Shown one piece after another: positions 45,079 through 54,323 of a stretch of 64,000 bases of DNA (position 1 is its first letter; each line of letters starts with the position of its first letter). The stretch lies in the NCBI GenBank assembly GCA_964036195.1, contig CAXIWS010000707.1:45464-109463 (forward strand), read 5' to 3'. A program made the translations under genes and the position numbers. The notes under the pieces were generated by a model. That model searched no databases and was not told the origin of the DNA. It was given only the letters and a program-made list of their open reading frames with translations. This DNA is from Sphaerolaimus hirsutus. Its lineage: Eukaryota; Nematoda; Chromadorea; Monhysterida; Sphaerolaimidae.

Positions 45079-45303
45079 GCGCTTGAGTACCTAGGTACTC
45101 AAGCGCCTACAGACCTCGGGACCGCGCTTTTTTGTGTTTTTTGTGGGGGTTTTTTTGTAGGCTTTTGTAGGCTTTTGTAGGCTTTTTGTAGGTTCCTAGT
45201 AAAAAATAGGGGGGTAAAAAATAGGTCCTAGTAAAAAATAGGGGGGTAAAAAATAGGTCCTAGTAAAAAATAGGCCTATTTTTTACTAGGACCTATTTTT
45301 TAC
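45071..45303. terminator. Two perfect palindromes between convergent genes
   Basis: 45071-45114 is a 44-bp perfect palindrome around cctagg and 45246-45303 a 58-bp perfect palindrome around aggcct, with (GTAGGCTTTT)n and TAGTAAAAAATAGG repeats between. They lie where the plus-strand gene ending at 45078 and the minus-strand gene at 45286-46070 converge. A 3'-end or transcription-stop role is an inference; they could also be a replication or recombination feature, or an assembly artefact. Confidence 0.5.
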
Positions 45304-46070
45304 AAGTAAAAAATAGGCGCGCGGCGGCCGTTTTTTACAAAAAAAAAACCAAAAACAAAAAAAAAACCCAAAAACCCCCCAAAACCCCCCAAAAACAAAA
45401 CCCCCCAAAAACAAAAACCTACTGGCCCTATGCCACGGACATGTCCCGTTGCAGGACATGACCTCCTTTTCTTCCCTATCCCTACCGTAACAATGCGGCA
45501 GCGTCATTTCGAAAAGTGGGTGACACGCGTATCCGACAAGCATCCAAGCTTTAACGATGGCTTTTTTACCATCGTATGCATCAACTTCAGCTTGAGGCCA
45601 GTCGTGATATATACCATTTTCAAAATCGTTGGCGCCTAAAGCCGCAAACTTGTCCGCAACGTAATTCCTCGCGATATGTAAATTTATCTCTGATTTTGGC
45701 CACTTGTTTATGATGGCTTGTAGGTTTTCAGGTGACGTGGCACCCATGAGATAAGAATTTTGAAATGGTCTCAGAGCATATTGTAGATGCAGGAATCGTT
45801 GCGCTAGATAGAAACCCGCTTTGCCGGCGTAGGGACAGCGTTTATGACGCAGTGCTTGGAAACATTCAATGTGCGTTGCCATGTTTACTTCCATCAATGA
45901 TTTGAGACTCAGGTTGCGTAAATCTAAAATTTCATTGATAACCGAATATAGTACCATTTTTAAGCAGTCTAATTGACTGGCTGAAGTGTCAGCTCGAAGA
46001 TACAAATCCCTTGGATTCGTTAAAAGAAATATTGAACCTTTTCTATTGAACCAGAATTTTGGGAAGATTC
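45286..46070 (-). CDS. Unknown protein, probable 3' exon
   Basis: Open from a TTCGCAG acceptor-like site at 46071-46073, giving FWFNRKGSIFLLTN and then about 200 ordinary-looking residues, including KSEINLHIARNYVADKF, HDWPQAEVDAYDGKKA and a Cys/His-rich end (CHPLFEMTLPHCYGR). After about 45440 the frame runs into low-complexity T/C-rich DNA, so the true C-terminus is near there. The composition is unlike the AT-rich core genes. No family was recognised. The 5' partner exon is not identified: the adjacent gene's stop lies just upstream. Confidence 0.5.
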
Positions 46071-46086
46071 CTGCGAAAAAGGGGAA

Positions 46087-47068
46087 TCATTTGTTGTAAA
46101 TGTTTATTTCAATTTTACTATTGGGAGTGGGGTCGCCATAATCAATGTAAACTACAGTGTTACCGTAACATTTCTCCGTGATACCACCACCACTATCCCC
46201 CTCTCCCTTTGTATCACTGGTAGTAGCAAACTTGTAAAGTATTCCAAAAGGTACAATCTTACGTTTTATATACTGCATTTCATCACTAGCTACTGTTGTA
46301 TCACTTAGAGCCGCCCATTGATCGGTTGTAGTATCCATTTCCTCCTGCTCTTTTTGATTGGAGTCATTTTTTTTCATTTTTTTCACCTTTTCAGTTTGTG
46401 GCGCTGGCGGCGGCGATAATAATTTAGTAGAAGGTTCTTTTTGGGTATTTGGTACCGGCGGTAGGGGCATATCCGGTGGCGGGGGGATGTTCAAATTGGT
46501 GGGCCGTAGCAGAGGCCCCGGGCGCTGGCTTTTCGGGCGCCCCGTCGCTCGGTCTATATCGGATTGCTTCAACCATTTTTTCATGCCGTATACGGCACTG
46601 GTGACACAACCTTACTTGTACTAGTACACTGTCATCTGAATACAATTTAGACTGCAAAAATTTTGTTCTAGTTTCACATGTTTTACATAAAGCGAAAGAA
46701 AGAAATTTAAATGAGAACATTGTTACGAGGGGAAAATTCATTTTTTTCTTTTGGTATACAACCTCCTTGGTACTTCTACCGTACACACCCGCATACGTAC
46801 CTTCATTTGGTACACCCACACACGCACCTTCATTTGGTAAGTTTTCTGTTACAAACTGCTGATGTTCATATCCGCCGCCATCATTCGAGTCTTCATTCAT
46901 GTTGTTGATCCCTTGTTCAAGTACGGTACCGGCGGCTTTACCTGCCGCTGTGGCCAGCTTTACAGCTGCGTGTGCTGCCATGATGCTCGTCTGAATGTTG
47001 TTGTTGTTGTTGCTCGAATACTGTTGTTGCTGATGCTGGCTGATGCTGATGCTGCTGATGCTACTCAA
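46087..47068 (-). CDS. CxxC zinc-ribbon-like, Pro-rich protein with an internal frame change
   Basis: The first part starts at 47068 (MSSISSISISQHQQQQ..) with Gln/Asn runs, a helical Ala-rich segment and two CxxC pairs about 33 residues apart (LCKTCETR and LCHQCRIR), typical of a zinc ribbon. That frame ends at 46424. A second frame, starting at an ATG at 46584, continues with a Pro-rich part (NIPPPPDMPLPPVPN), Lys- and Asp/Glu-rich stretches and a folded-looking end to 46087. The frames differ by +1 and meet at an A6 run near 46577-46582. Explanations are a one-base indel, an overlapping second gene with its own ATG, or a 50-base intron (GTAAGG at 46615, ending TTGAAG). It is divergent from the dUTPase gene, with a TATA box upstream. 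Confidence 0.6.
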
Positions 47069-47455
47069 ATGTTGCTGAATTGATGAGTGAATGACTTGAT
47101 AACCAAATTGCTACCCTTTTTATATGGTCATTTTGAGACAGTAATTGTATGAGTTGACCTAGTGACCTAATTAGTAATTGTATGCGTTGACCTAGTGACC
47201 TAATTAGTAATTGTGTGAGTTGACCTAGTGACCTAATTAGTGATTGTATGAGTTGACCTAGTGACCTAATTAAAATAACTCACCTGGTGACCTAATTTAA
47301 TTTTTTAGCTGACACGGTGACCTTCATTCATTTTTTTTCAACTGACACGGTGACCTCCATTCATTTTTAGTTGACCTGGTGACCCCGATTCAGTTTTTTC
47401 TCAATTTGGTGAGTATTTAAGAACACCCATTCACTCATTCAGTCATTCATCGGCA
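47069..47455. promoter_or_regulatory. Divergent promoter with DR2 AGGTCA array (left)
   Basis: Between the CxxC-protein gene (minus) and the dUTPase gene (plus). Four near-identical units of about 35 bp at 47140-47274, each with TTGACCTAGTGACCTAATTA, are followed to about 47385 by looser copies (ctgacacggtgacc, ttgacctggtgacc). On the minus strand each unit reads AGGTCA-CT-AGGTCA, a direct repeat with 2-bp spacing. TATA boxes lie at 47117-47123 (TATAAAA, minus) and 47414-47421 (TATTTAAG, plus). The same half-sites occur at 59940-60055. Confidence 0.8.
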
Positions 47456-48457
47456 ATGGCGATGGCAATGGCGACGATCGGGGCGCAGCAGCAATTGAGG
47501 CAGCAGCTAGAATACGCATCACCATTTTTTTATGGTGGTGAGAGACCCATGCAAATTGCTTGGCAAAAAATCACCGAAAATGCTTTTGCCCCAACTCGGG
47601 ACTATGATGATGTTGGCTTCAGGGTCTATTCAGCTTATGAATACTACATCCCACCCGGTGGCAGGTGCTATGTAATGCTTGATTTGAGATTCAGAACACC
47701 AACTGGTGTGTATATGAGGGTGTCCAATCAAATGTGTTTAGCTTTGTTCTACGGCGTGGTACCTATCAATGGTGAGTGTTTCATGCCCACTTGTCAACCA
47801 CCACCACCACCACCAGTCAAGCAGTAGTGTTTTTCAGATTTGATCGACTACAGCGGAAATACTGGTATACTTTTGTTCAACCTGACTATGCAACCATTTT
47901 ATGTCACCAAAGGTATGCATGTAGCAAATATAATACTCGAGAAATTTATGGTACCCGAGATGGTTGAGTTGCCGCCGAATGCTCCTATTCGCGGGAGATT
48001 CTGTACGAGTGGACAATGGGAGTTTCATGATTTTTTGACGCGTATGGACTTTGCAGGAGGAAGGAACCCGATCCCAGCAGCTAGTGAGCCTTCTCAGTAG
48101 TTTCAATATTCCCAGCAGCTTTTTTACTCACCCCCCACCCCATTAACAGATGAAATGGAGAACCCCCCAAAATGGGGTAGCTTATGGTATGAACCATCGA
48201 AGCCGTCGTTCTGTCCGCCATTCAAAAAATGGAATGCTTACAATTCATTTTACCCAAAATTGGAACCGATAGCTGAAAACTGCAAAACTGATCCAGCCTG
48301 GAACAAGATGGTTCTCCAATCAAAAAGTGACATGTATTTACCGTGGGACAGGCCATTTGAATTTTCCCCAGCACCACCAGCACCACCACCACCAACGCCG
48401 CGAGAAGATGATGAAACGACTAGTGATATTGATTCAATTTCCAAAGAGTGGATATAG
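47456..48457 (+). CDS. dUTPase-like protein, three exons
   Basis: Exons 47456-47771, 47838-48083 and 48150-48457 join in phase with GTGAGT, TTTTCAG, GTGAGC and TTAACAG sites. Exon 1 has DVGFRVYSAYEYYIPPGGR, like dUTPase motif 1, and a following YVMLDLRFRTP. Exon 2 starts with LIDYSGNTGILLFN, like motif 3 with its catalytic Asp, and GMHVANIILEK, like motif 4. The usual Gly-rich C-terminal motif 5 is not clear. Exon 3 adds a Trp/Pro-rich tail (WNKMVLQSKSD, PAPPAPPPPTP). The enzyme would hydrolyse dUTP and keep uracil out of DNA. Without splicing, exon 1 would end in CQPPPPPPVKQ. It converges on the protease gene, one base apart, and shares the array at 47069-47455. Confidence 0.7.
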
Positions 48458-48458
48458 T

Positions 48459-49010
48459 TTATTTGTGTATAACATTTCTAGAACCAGTAGACAATTTCTC
48501 CATTGGAATTGTCTTGAAAAGTAATAAAAATAAATCTTTAATGTTATGTCTTTTTATGAGAGAAATTGTTTGCAAAACTGCATGCTTAGATTTTATCACC
48601 GTATCACACATTAACATGATTTTCAAAAATACAAGGGCGAATAAGCCGCATGTATCTGCAGCTTTGTTTTGTATCACATTTTCATTTATTGAAAAAATAC
48701 AATTGTGTGAAAATTGCATTTTTATATCCTTTATTACTCGCTGTGATAAATTTTTCCTACCAAGTGAATCAAATATGAATATATGATTGTGTGCAATTCT
48801 ATATAATGAAATAAAATGTCCCCACGTGACTTCTGGGTAATTTAAGAAGCAAACAGCTCCTTTACCCACAAAAATTTTACCAATTTCGCCATCATCTAAA
48901 TTAACGCATTTTACACTATTTTTCAAAATCGAATCTTCACTGATTATTATTTTGATGTCTAGCACCTCCATGACATCCTCCTCCTCCTCCTCCTCCTCCT
49001 CCTTGTTCAA
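48459..49010 (-). CDS. Adenain-type cysteine maturation protease
   Basis: 183 residues. The catalytic set of the adenovirus protease family is visible: His65 in VTWGHFISLY, Asp81 in HIFIFDSLG, Gln114 in VIQNK and Cys121 in ADTCGLFALVF. It begins with a run of eight Glu from a (GAG)n microsatellite, so the start is length-variable. In Polintons this protease trims capsid proteins during assembly. It is the last gene of the minus-strand block, 14 bases after the major capsid gene. An AATAAA overlaps its stop (48458-48463, minus strand). Confidence 0.85.
   Translation of the reverse strand: MNKEEEEEEEEDVMEVLDIKIIISEDSILKNSVKCVNLDDGEIGKIFVGKGAVCFLNYPEVTWGHFISLYRIAHNHIFIFDSLGRKNLSQRVIKDIKMQFSHNCIFSINENVIQNKAADTCGLFALVFLKIMLMCDTVIKSKHAVLQTISLIKRHNIKDLFLLLFKTIPMEKLSTGSRNVIHK
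48523..48528 (+). terminator. Poly(A) signal of the dUTPase gene
   Basis: AATAAA (followed by another AATAAA-like AAATAAA) 65 bases after the dUTPase stop, inside the 3' part of the converging protease gene. Confidence 0.5.
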
Positions 49011-49024
49011 TCACCACGTTGCTA

Positions 49025-50452
49025 CTAGTAATTGGCGTTCGATAAAATAGTGCGGTCAGCGTGTAAATGTAATGACGCAATTGAAAAACAATAGACCAAA
49101 ATGACTAAACCGTCAGCGGGGATAGGGTTATGAAATGTAAAATCGAGACCTAGAGAACCGACTGAAAATAAATCAGACATGGAATCATCGACTTTACATA
49201 CAACGGGATCAAATCTAAGTGCAAACATGTTGCTTTTGTACTCTGAAAATGTAAGATTATTTTCCACATTGAAATTTTTCCTCAAACTACGGCATAATTC
49301 TCTAAATGCTAAAGCATATCCGCGGTCGGTTGCGTTAGCGGCATCGGTATCGAAGAAAAAGGGTACTAGTGGGTGCCGGGCTGCACCAAATAGCATAGTT
49401 GCACGTTCAATTTTATTAGTTGGAAAACTAAATTTCGCTTTAGCGACATCTTGAGTTAAATAATTATCACCACTTAACATTTGTACTATACAAAAACTAG
49501 GTAATTTTCCTACATATATAGCTTGTTGAGATGTTTGTTTTAAACCACCAGGTACATTAACCCGTATGACTCGAGTATTAAGGAAATGAAGCTTGAGAGG
49601 GCGAGTTAAAGCCGCCTTCTCCACGGCGACAGCGCACTCAGCACTAGGTTGCAAATGTAATGCAAACAATTGAATTCTCTTAACTCGAATTTTATAATCT
49701 CTTACAATATCTACTAGAGTTGGATCGAAACATTCCAGACAAAATTGATCACTATGCCTTACTAATTCGAATGTAAGGCTGTAACCGGCGGGCCAGTAGC
49801 GACGGGTTGAAAAAAGATCCAATGCTAACTTTGAAAAAGTTATACATGTTCTACTATTATTTATTTGTTGCGCTCTTTTTATGAAAGTTGCACTCTCATC
49901 ATTTCTAATTTTTGAATAATCTTCATTGAAAAATCCTTCTACCTCTAACTCTTTGTAGGTTTTATCCTGATTTGTAAGTAATTTATTTTTCATATGTACT
50001 AAATATGAATAATTGTCTGTGACATCAACGAGTAAAGCATCTTTACTAAAAAGTTTTACTGTACGCCAACAGGTAGCACCAAAACCGGGTATTAATGCCA
50101 CCTTATCATTCAGATTTACTTGCACATCATCAACGGATATTATGGCGGGGATGTCGGTTCCATTAGAATTGACTACTTGAAATTCCATGCGAACAAAAAC
50201 ATTTGATAAATCTACATAATATTGACTCGAATCTAATGTTCACGTCCATGACGTGTTGAATTCGTTGTGTTGTATAGATAATGGTATTTCTAAAAGTTGT
50301 GATTGGACAAATGTGGCATCTATTTGAGGAGCTGAAAAATATGATAGCTCCGCAGGTGTCACAAATGATGACGTTGGATCAGCCTTCTGCTTTAAAATGG
50401 TCTGAGGTTGAAATGTGGCTGATCCATCTATATTAGCTGTAGATGCCGCCAT
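49025..50452 (-). pseudogene. MCP: Major capsid protein (double jelly-roll), one in-frame TGA
   Basis: One reading frame of 475 codons from ATG 50450-50452 to the stop at 49025, interrupted only by TGA at 50240-50242 (codon 71). Position in the block, length and sequence style (SYFSAPQID near the N-terminus; DLFSVGSLGLDFTFHNP near the end) fit the Polinton major capsid protein, known to be a double jelly-roll hexon-like protein. An ATG at 50188 could start a shorter product, but it would lack the conserved N-terminus. The TGA may be an inactivating mutation in this integrated copy, an assembly error, or readthrough. A TATA box (TATATAAA) at 50508-50515 lies 56 bases before the start. Confidence 0.75.
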
Positions 50453-50507
50453 TATTATTAATAAAAGTATAGACTCAACTGACTAAAAATTGCGATTGAT
50501 CAATCAT

Positions 50508-50515
50508 TTATATAT
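50508..50515 (-). promoter_or_regulatory. TATA box of the major capsid gene
   Basis: On the minus strand TATATAAA, 56 bases upstream of the capsid start codon and overlapping the end of the preceding gene, so the capsid and protease genes may have their own late promoter. Confidence 0.55.
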
Positions 50516-50517
50516 AA

Positions 50518-50946
50518 TTAGCGGGGGAACACTGGGATCGTTACTGGGAACTTCTTTTTTGAATGTTTTTTACGACCTTTACCTTTCCGTCGGCCCATAC
50601 CTTTTGATAAATTTTTCCACATATTTAAACGTTTACGCCCCCGCCGTCGACCCTTACCCTTCGTTTTACCACCTTTTCCAATAACTTGATTACTTTTCTT
50701 CTTCTTTTTTCTTTTATTCTTTACATTTTCATCACTTTTGATAGATACTTGATTTTCAGTAGTTACAATAGGTTCAGCTAAAGACCTCGTAATGTGTATG
50801 TCGGGTGCTCCCAACCCCACCATACCCATAAAATCAGATTTTTTTTCAATATCATTTTGGTAAAATGATGTATCTGGCATTTTAAAAACTCCATAATTAT
50901 ACCTATGTAATTTAGCGCACTCTGCTTCGGCTATCGGATTATCCAT
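50518..50946 (-). CDS. Very basic small virion (core-like) protein
   Basis: 142 residues. The first half is ordinary; the second half is Lys/Arg/Gly-rich (KNKRKKKKKSNQVIGKGGK, GKGRRRGRKRLN). Lying between the penton-like and major capsid genes, it resembles the small DNA-condensing core proteins of adenoviruses and adintoviruses by composition only. It starts one base before the stop-side neighbour ends (50948). Function is an inference. Confidence 0.65.
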   Translation of the reverse strand: MDNPIAEAECAKLHRYNYGVFKMPDTSFYQNDIEKKSDFMGMVGLGAPDIHITRSLAEPIVTTENQVSIKSDENVKNKRKKKKKSNQVIGKGGKTKGKGRRRGRKRLNMWKNLSKGMGRRKGKGRKKHSKKKFPVTIPVFPR

Positions 50947-50947
50947 T

Positions 50948-51961
50948 TTATTGCAACAATGGTCTTCTTCTAATGATTAAAGACAAAAATATTCTAGTAT
51001 TCGGAAGCAATTTAACGATGGATCCACACTCGTGAAATAGCGAGAACTGTAATCTATTAGTGTAAACTGAATCAAATGGAAAAAATTTCAACAGATTTGG
51101 TTTAAAATCAATGTTTTGGACAACTTGTGCATCACTCAAAGCGATATTCCCTAATGACACCTTATTACGACCAAATAAAGTTTTTTGAAGTGAAGAAACT
51201 TCAGCTATATATAGTTGCTGACAACCGCGAAAGTAACCCAAACTTGGGTATACAAATGCCCCATTTTCAAGTAAATTACTACCTATTGAAAGTAAATTTT
51301 TCAGCGGTTCTGATATAAAAATTTTTAAAACATTTGATTTGATAGTGAAACAATTATCACCGCCATAACATTGATTAAATTCCAATTTGGGTGGTTGTTT
51401 GGTTATATCCTCTAACTGCTCAGATTCTATTTTTATTAGTCGATCTTGGAATGACACCATAGCATCCGTATAATCGTATATTCCGTAATTATGATCTCGT
51501 AATTCTTCAAATGGTGTATGGCTATATTTTGCCCTCTTTTTTTTCAAAACATTGATACTATCAAAAAATTCACCCCAATATGCACCAATTTCCTTCATCA
51601 ACTCTGACAAGTTTTCACATTCTTGAGCGTCATTGAATGCGTCCTGAATACATTTTATCACATCTTGATTACTGGGTAACTTGAGAAATTTTTTTCCAGA
51701 CATGAATGTGGAAAAATTCAACTTTCCAATATAAAATTTACCATTATAATCATACACGAGAAAATAATTTGACATTTTATTTTCCAGAACACGCTCTGAT
51801 CTATCTAAATGTGAAAATGACAATGACGATATTGACATTTCCCAATTTTGTGACAAATTAAATCGGATATTGCTAGGAAAATTAAACACCATATTAGCTG
51901 CTTCTTCATTATTTGGCTCTAAAGCTAAATCTATGTGGTATTCACTAGATTTGACTTCCAT
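50948..51961 (-). CDS. Minor capsid (penton-like) protein
   Basis: 337 residues. The N-terminus, IDLALEPNNEEAANMVFNFP, and the C-terminal block with VKLLPNTRIFLSLIIRRRP are characteristic of the Polinton minor capsid protein, a penton-base-like single jelly roll with a long insertion. It would form the vertices with the major capsid protein. It overlaps the membrane-protein gene by 17 bases at its start. Confidence 0.75.
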   Translation of the reverse strand: MEVKSSEYHIDLALEPNNEEAANMVFNFPSNIRFNLSQNWEMSISSLSFSHLDRSERVLENKMSNYFLVYDYNGKFYIGKLNFSTFMSGKKFLKLPSNQDVIKCIQDAFNDAQECENLSELMKEIGAYWGEFFDSINVLKKKRAKYSHTPFEELRDHNYGIYDYTDAMVSFQDRLIKIESEQLEDITKQPPKLEFNQCYGGDNCFTIKSNVLKIFISEPLKNLLSIGSNLLENGAFVYPSLGYFRGCQQLYIAEVSSLQKTLFGRNKVSLGNIALSDAQVVQNIDFKPNLLKFFPFDSVYTNRLQFSLFHECGSIVKLLPNTRIFLSLIIRRRPLLQ

Positions 51962-52292
51962 TTTTATTTTGGAGACGATGCTGGTCCGCTGGTAAAGTGT
52001 TTTCTACAATTTTCAAAAATGTCTGAAAAATTTCAATAAACCTTTCTTCATTAGGTGATGATGTAAATTTTTGTGTCGTCGCTAAAGTCGTCAAATAAAT
52101 CAGTACAATAATTATGATCATGCACTGCGTAAAAGATATTCCCAATTGAAAAATTAGCTTTTTATTTATTGAACATTTGTTTTTCTTCTCTATATTGCCC
52201 ATAATTAATGGTTCAACGGTGGTCTTTTTATATACCTGATCATTCATGATTGTTGATTCTGTTGCTGCCATTTTCCTCGTTAAAACCGGCAT
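51945..52292 (-). CDS. Small single-pass membrane protein
   Basis: 115 residues with one strong hydrophobic segment at about residues 49-69 (QCMIIIIVLIYLTTLA), a basic N-terminal side and a short polar C-terminus. Overlaps the integrase end by 53 bases and the minor capsid start by 17. Its place among capsid genes suggests a membrane-associated virion or assembly role; no family was recognised. Confidence 0.6.
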   Translation of the reverse strand: MPVLTRKMAATESTIMNDQVYKKTTVEPLIMGNIEKKNKCSINKKLIFQLGISFTQCMIIIIVLIYLTTLATTQKFTSSPNEERFIEIFQTFLKIVENTLPADQHRLQNKNGSQI

Positions 52293-53325
52293 TTATAAGA
52301 TCCTCAGCGTAATAAACCTTCGGTAAAATTTCCGAAAGATCTGGTTCTTTTGAAATGTGATATGTGTATGGAATAAAAGTATCTTTTATTTTTGCTATAT
52401 AATATATATTTGATGAAAATTTTTGATCTGTCGATTTCCCAAATGTTTTATGAATTCTCACTCTCACCGGATCTTTTAATGCAAACTTTATTTTTGGTCT
52501 TTTACTCTTTGGAATATGTTTAATAGAACCACGTTCTAACTTGGGTTTGAAACGTTTTTCAAAAATTTCTCTATCATCTAAAATTGTTAACTGAATTGGC
52601 GCCTTGTTATTTAAATACTTTCGAGGTGTCCTATTGATTGAATCTACAATTTTTGATAATGCAAAGTAGTAACGTCTATGTTTTGTGGTTGCATAAAATC
52701 TAGCCAATTTCATTCTTATTGTAGAAATCACTTTTTCAACTGGGGAATTCTTTTGATAAGATGCTAATGGTGTAAGAGTGATCCTTTCATTTTGTAAAAA
52801 TTCTGTAAATTGCTTACTCAAAAATTCAGCAGCAAAATCACAAAAAACTGTTTCTACCGAACCACCTCTAGCTTCAATCTCCCTCAATATTTCTTCAAAT
52901 TTTTTTGTAATATGATCAGCTGATTTATTTTTACATATTCTAAAATGTACCATGTCTGAAAACGTATCGACTGCTAATAATACTGCTGTATTCCCATAAT
53001 TTGTTTTTGCTGGACCCAAAAAGGCTAAATCTATACTAATACAATCATATAAACCGGTACTAATTACGGGACGTGTAAATCTAGATTTTTTGGCCTGTTT
53101 GGCAAATACATACCCTGGTTGATTTTTCAACCAATCATTCACTTGCTCACGTTTAATTTTTTTATCATGTTTTTTTACTTCATTGTACAAGACTTGGCCA
53201 CGTGATAATAACCCCTGCGTAATTTTACTCGCATTTATTTTTCCCCTTTTATACCTACCATACCATATATATTTCAGAAGTGATTTTTGTTTTTTTGTCA
53301 AGTTCGCCATTTTTGTTGAAACCAA
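52240..53325 (-). CDS. INT: Retrovirus-like integrase (Polinton type)
   Basis: 361 residues. The rve core is clear: Asp99 in CISIDLAFLG, Asp163 in VFCDFAAEFL and Glu197 in QKNSPVEKVI form the D,D,E triad. Around Tyr93-Lys132 is the strongly conserved stretch with AVLLAVDTFSDMVHF. The C-terminal part (RIHKTFGKS, then YYIAKIKDTF, PKVYYAEDL) fits the chromo/SH3-like tail of Polinton integrases. It inserts the element into host DNA with short target duplications. The start may be Met1 or Met6. It overlaps the genes on both sides. Confidence 0.92.
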   Translation of the reverse strand: MVSTKMANLTKKQKSLLKYIWYGRYKRGKINASKITQGLLSRGQVLYNEVKKHDKKIKREQVNDWLKNQPGYVFAKQAKKSRFTRPVISTGLYDCISIDLAFLGPAKTNYGNTAVLLAVDTFSDMVHFRICKNKSADHITKKFEEILREIEARGGSVETVFCDFAAEFLSKQFTEFLQNERITLTPLASYQKNSPVEKVISTIRMKLARFYATTKHRRYYFALSKIVDSINRTPRKYLNNKAPIQLTILDDREIFEKRFKPKLERGSIKHIPKSKRPKIKFALKDPVRVRIHKTFGKSTDQKFSSNIYYIAKIKDTFIPYTYHISKEPDLSEILPKVYYAEDLINAGFNEENGSNRINNHE

Positions 53326-54323
53326 CCAATCGTGCGTTTTATACGCGGCGGCGGCGGTAATGTGCGACTCCGCCCTTTACCAACTTTTTTCTTACTGCTG
53401 CTGCTGCTGAGTAAATCTTTCAATTTTTGTTCATGTGTAGCGCGCGTGTGCCTTTCATGCTTCTGTATATATTCTGTGAATTCATCAAACCCAACTGGTG
53501 GTGGAGTAATTTTTGATTTACGGTGAAGTCGCCTTTGAGCTAAATAGCGTAAAATTTCAGAATAATTTGTTTGGAGTAAAGGTCTTTTTTGAGAAGGACT
53601 GATAATTTGATTTTGAATATTAACTGGGATTTTGTTTTGAAATTTAGTATGAAATTTCTTCATTTCCTTTATCACATTTGGTGAATCATCCGTGTTCAGT
53701 TGTAACTGAGGTTTATTAATATTTGGTGATAAAATTTGTAAATTTTGATCTGGTTCATCTGGTTCATCATAATTTAATACTCTTCTAATTGAATCTTCAT
53801 GGGGTGGTGTTGAATCTTCAGGGGGTGGTGTATGTTTTACATGTAATGTTGTTGTTTTTGGTGTTAGTTTTATTTTACTATACTTTCGAGGTCTACTTTT
53901 CAACACTGACTGATACAATGATAATGCTCTCTTTTTAGGCGCATTTTTTTGGGGACGAGCTTGTGTAACCGGTGGTGTGAAAAATTGTTGAGGGGATTCA
54001 TCTTTAGGAGGTTGTTGAGAAGGAGGTTGTTGAGATGAGTTCTGATTAGGAGGTTGCGGTGACATTTGTTGCGTTGGTGATTGTGGTGTTTGAGTAAATA
54101 ATTTACTTTCATCCGCATTTTTAGAACGTAAAACTGTTGAAATTTTGTTTCTAGCTGCAATTAATAAATGAAGTTTTTGTCTTTCTGTCAATCGTTTACT
54201 ATTTATTATCTCATTTATCACATTTTGCAATTGTTCTTTACCAGTTTGATGATCTACAAACTTTTTCAATACATATTTAAAATCATTTACACTTAAATTA
54301 GACTTGTGATGGGTATCCATCAC
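53298..54323 (-). CDS. Pro/Gln-rich protein of unknown function
   Basis: 341 residues. A helical N-terminus (NDFKYVLKKFVDHQ, LTERQKLHLLIAARNK) is followed by a long Pro/Gln/Ser-rich, probably disordered middle, a helical segment (SEILRYLAQRRLHRK) and a Ser/Lys-rich end. Overlaps the integrase by 28 bases. I do not recognise it; the position corresponds to a variable gene of Polintons. Confidence 0.6.
   Translation of the reverse strand: MMDTHHKSNLSVNDFKYVLKKFVDHQTGKEQLQNVINEIINSKRLTERQKLHLLIAARNKISTVLRSKNADESKLFTQTPQSPTQQMSPQPPNQNSSQQPPSQQPPKDESPQQFFTPPVTQARPQKNAPKKRALSLYQSVLKSRPRKYSKIKLTPKTTTLHVKHTPPPEDSTPPHEDSIRRVLNYDEPDEPDQNLQILSPNINKPQLQLNTDDSPNVIKEMKKFHTKFQNKIPVNIQNQIISPSQKRPLLQTNYSEILRYLAQRRLHRKSKITPPPVGFDEFTEYIQKHERHTRATHEQKLKDLLSSSSSKKKVGKGRSRTLPPPPRIKRTIGWFQQKWRT

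Noticed and set aside
46577..46582. Programmed -1 frameshift at the A-run
   Set aside because: The downstream frame is +1, not -1, relative to the upstream one, so a classical slippery heptamer does not explain it.
47776..47967. Plus-strand frame overlapping the dUTPase intron
   Set aside because: It is the unspliced reading across the GTGAGT donor and TTTTCAG acceptor; the spliced frame holds the dUTPase motifs.
50240..50242. Selenocysteine at the TGA in the capsid gene
   Set aside because: Capsid proteins of this type are not known to use selenocysteine and I saw no obvious stem-loop after the gene; a mutation or read error is simpler.
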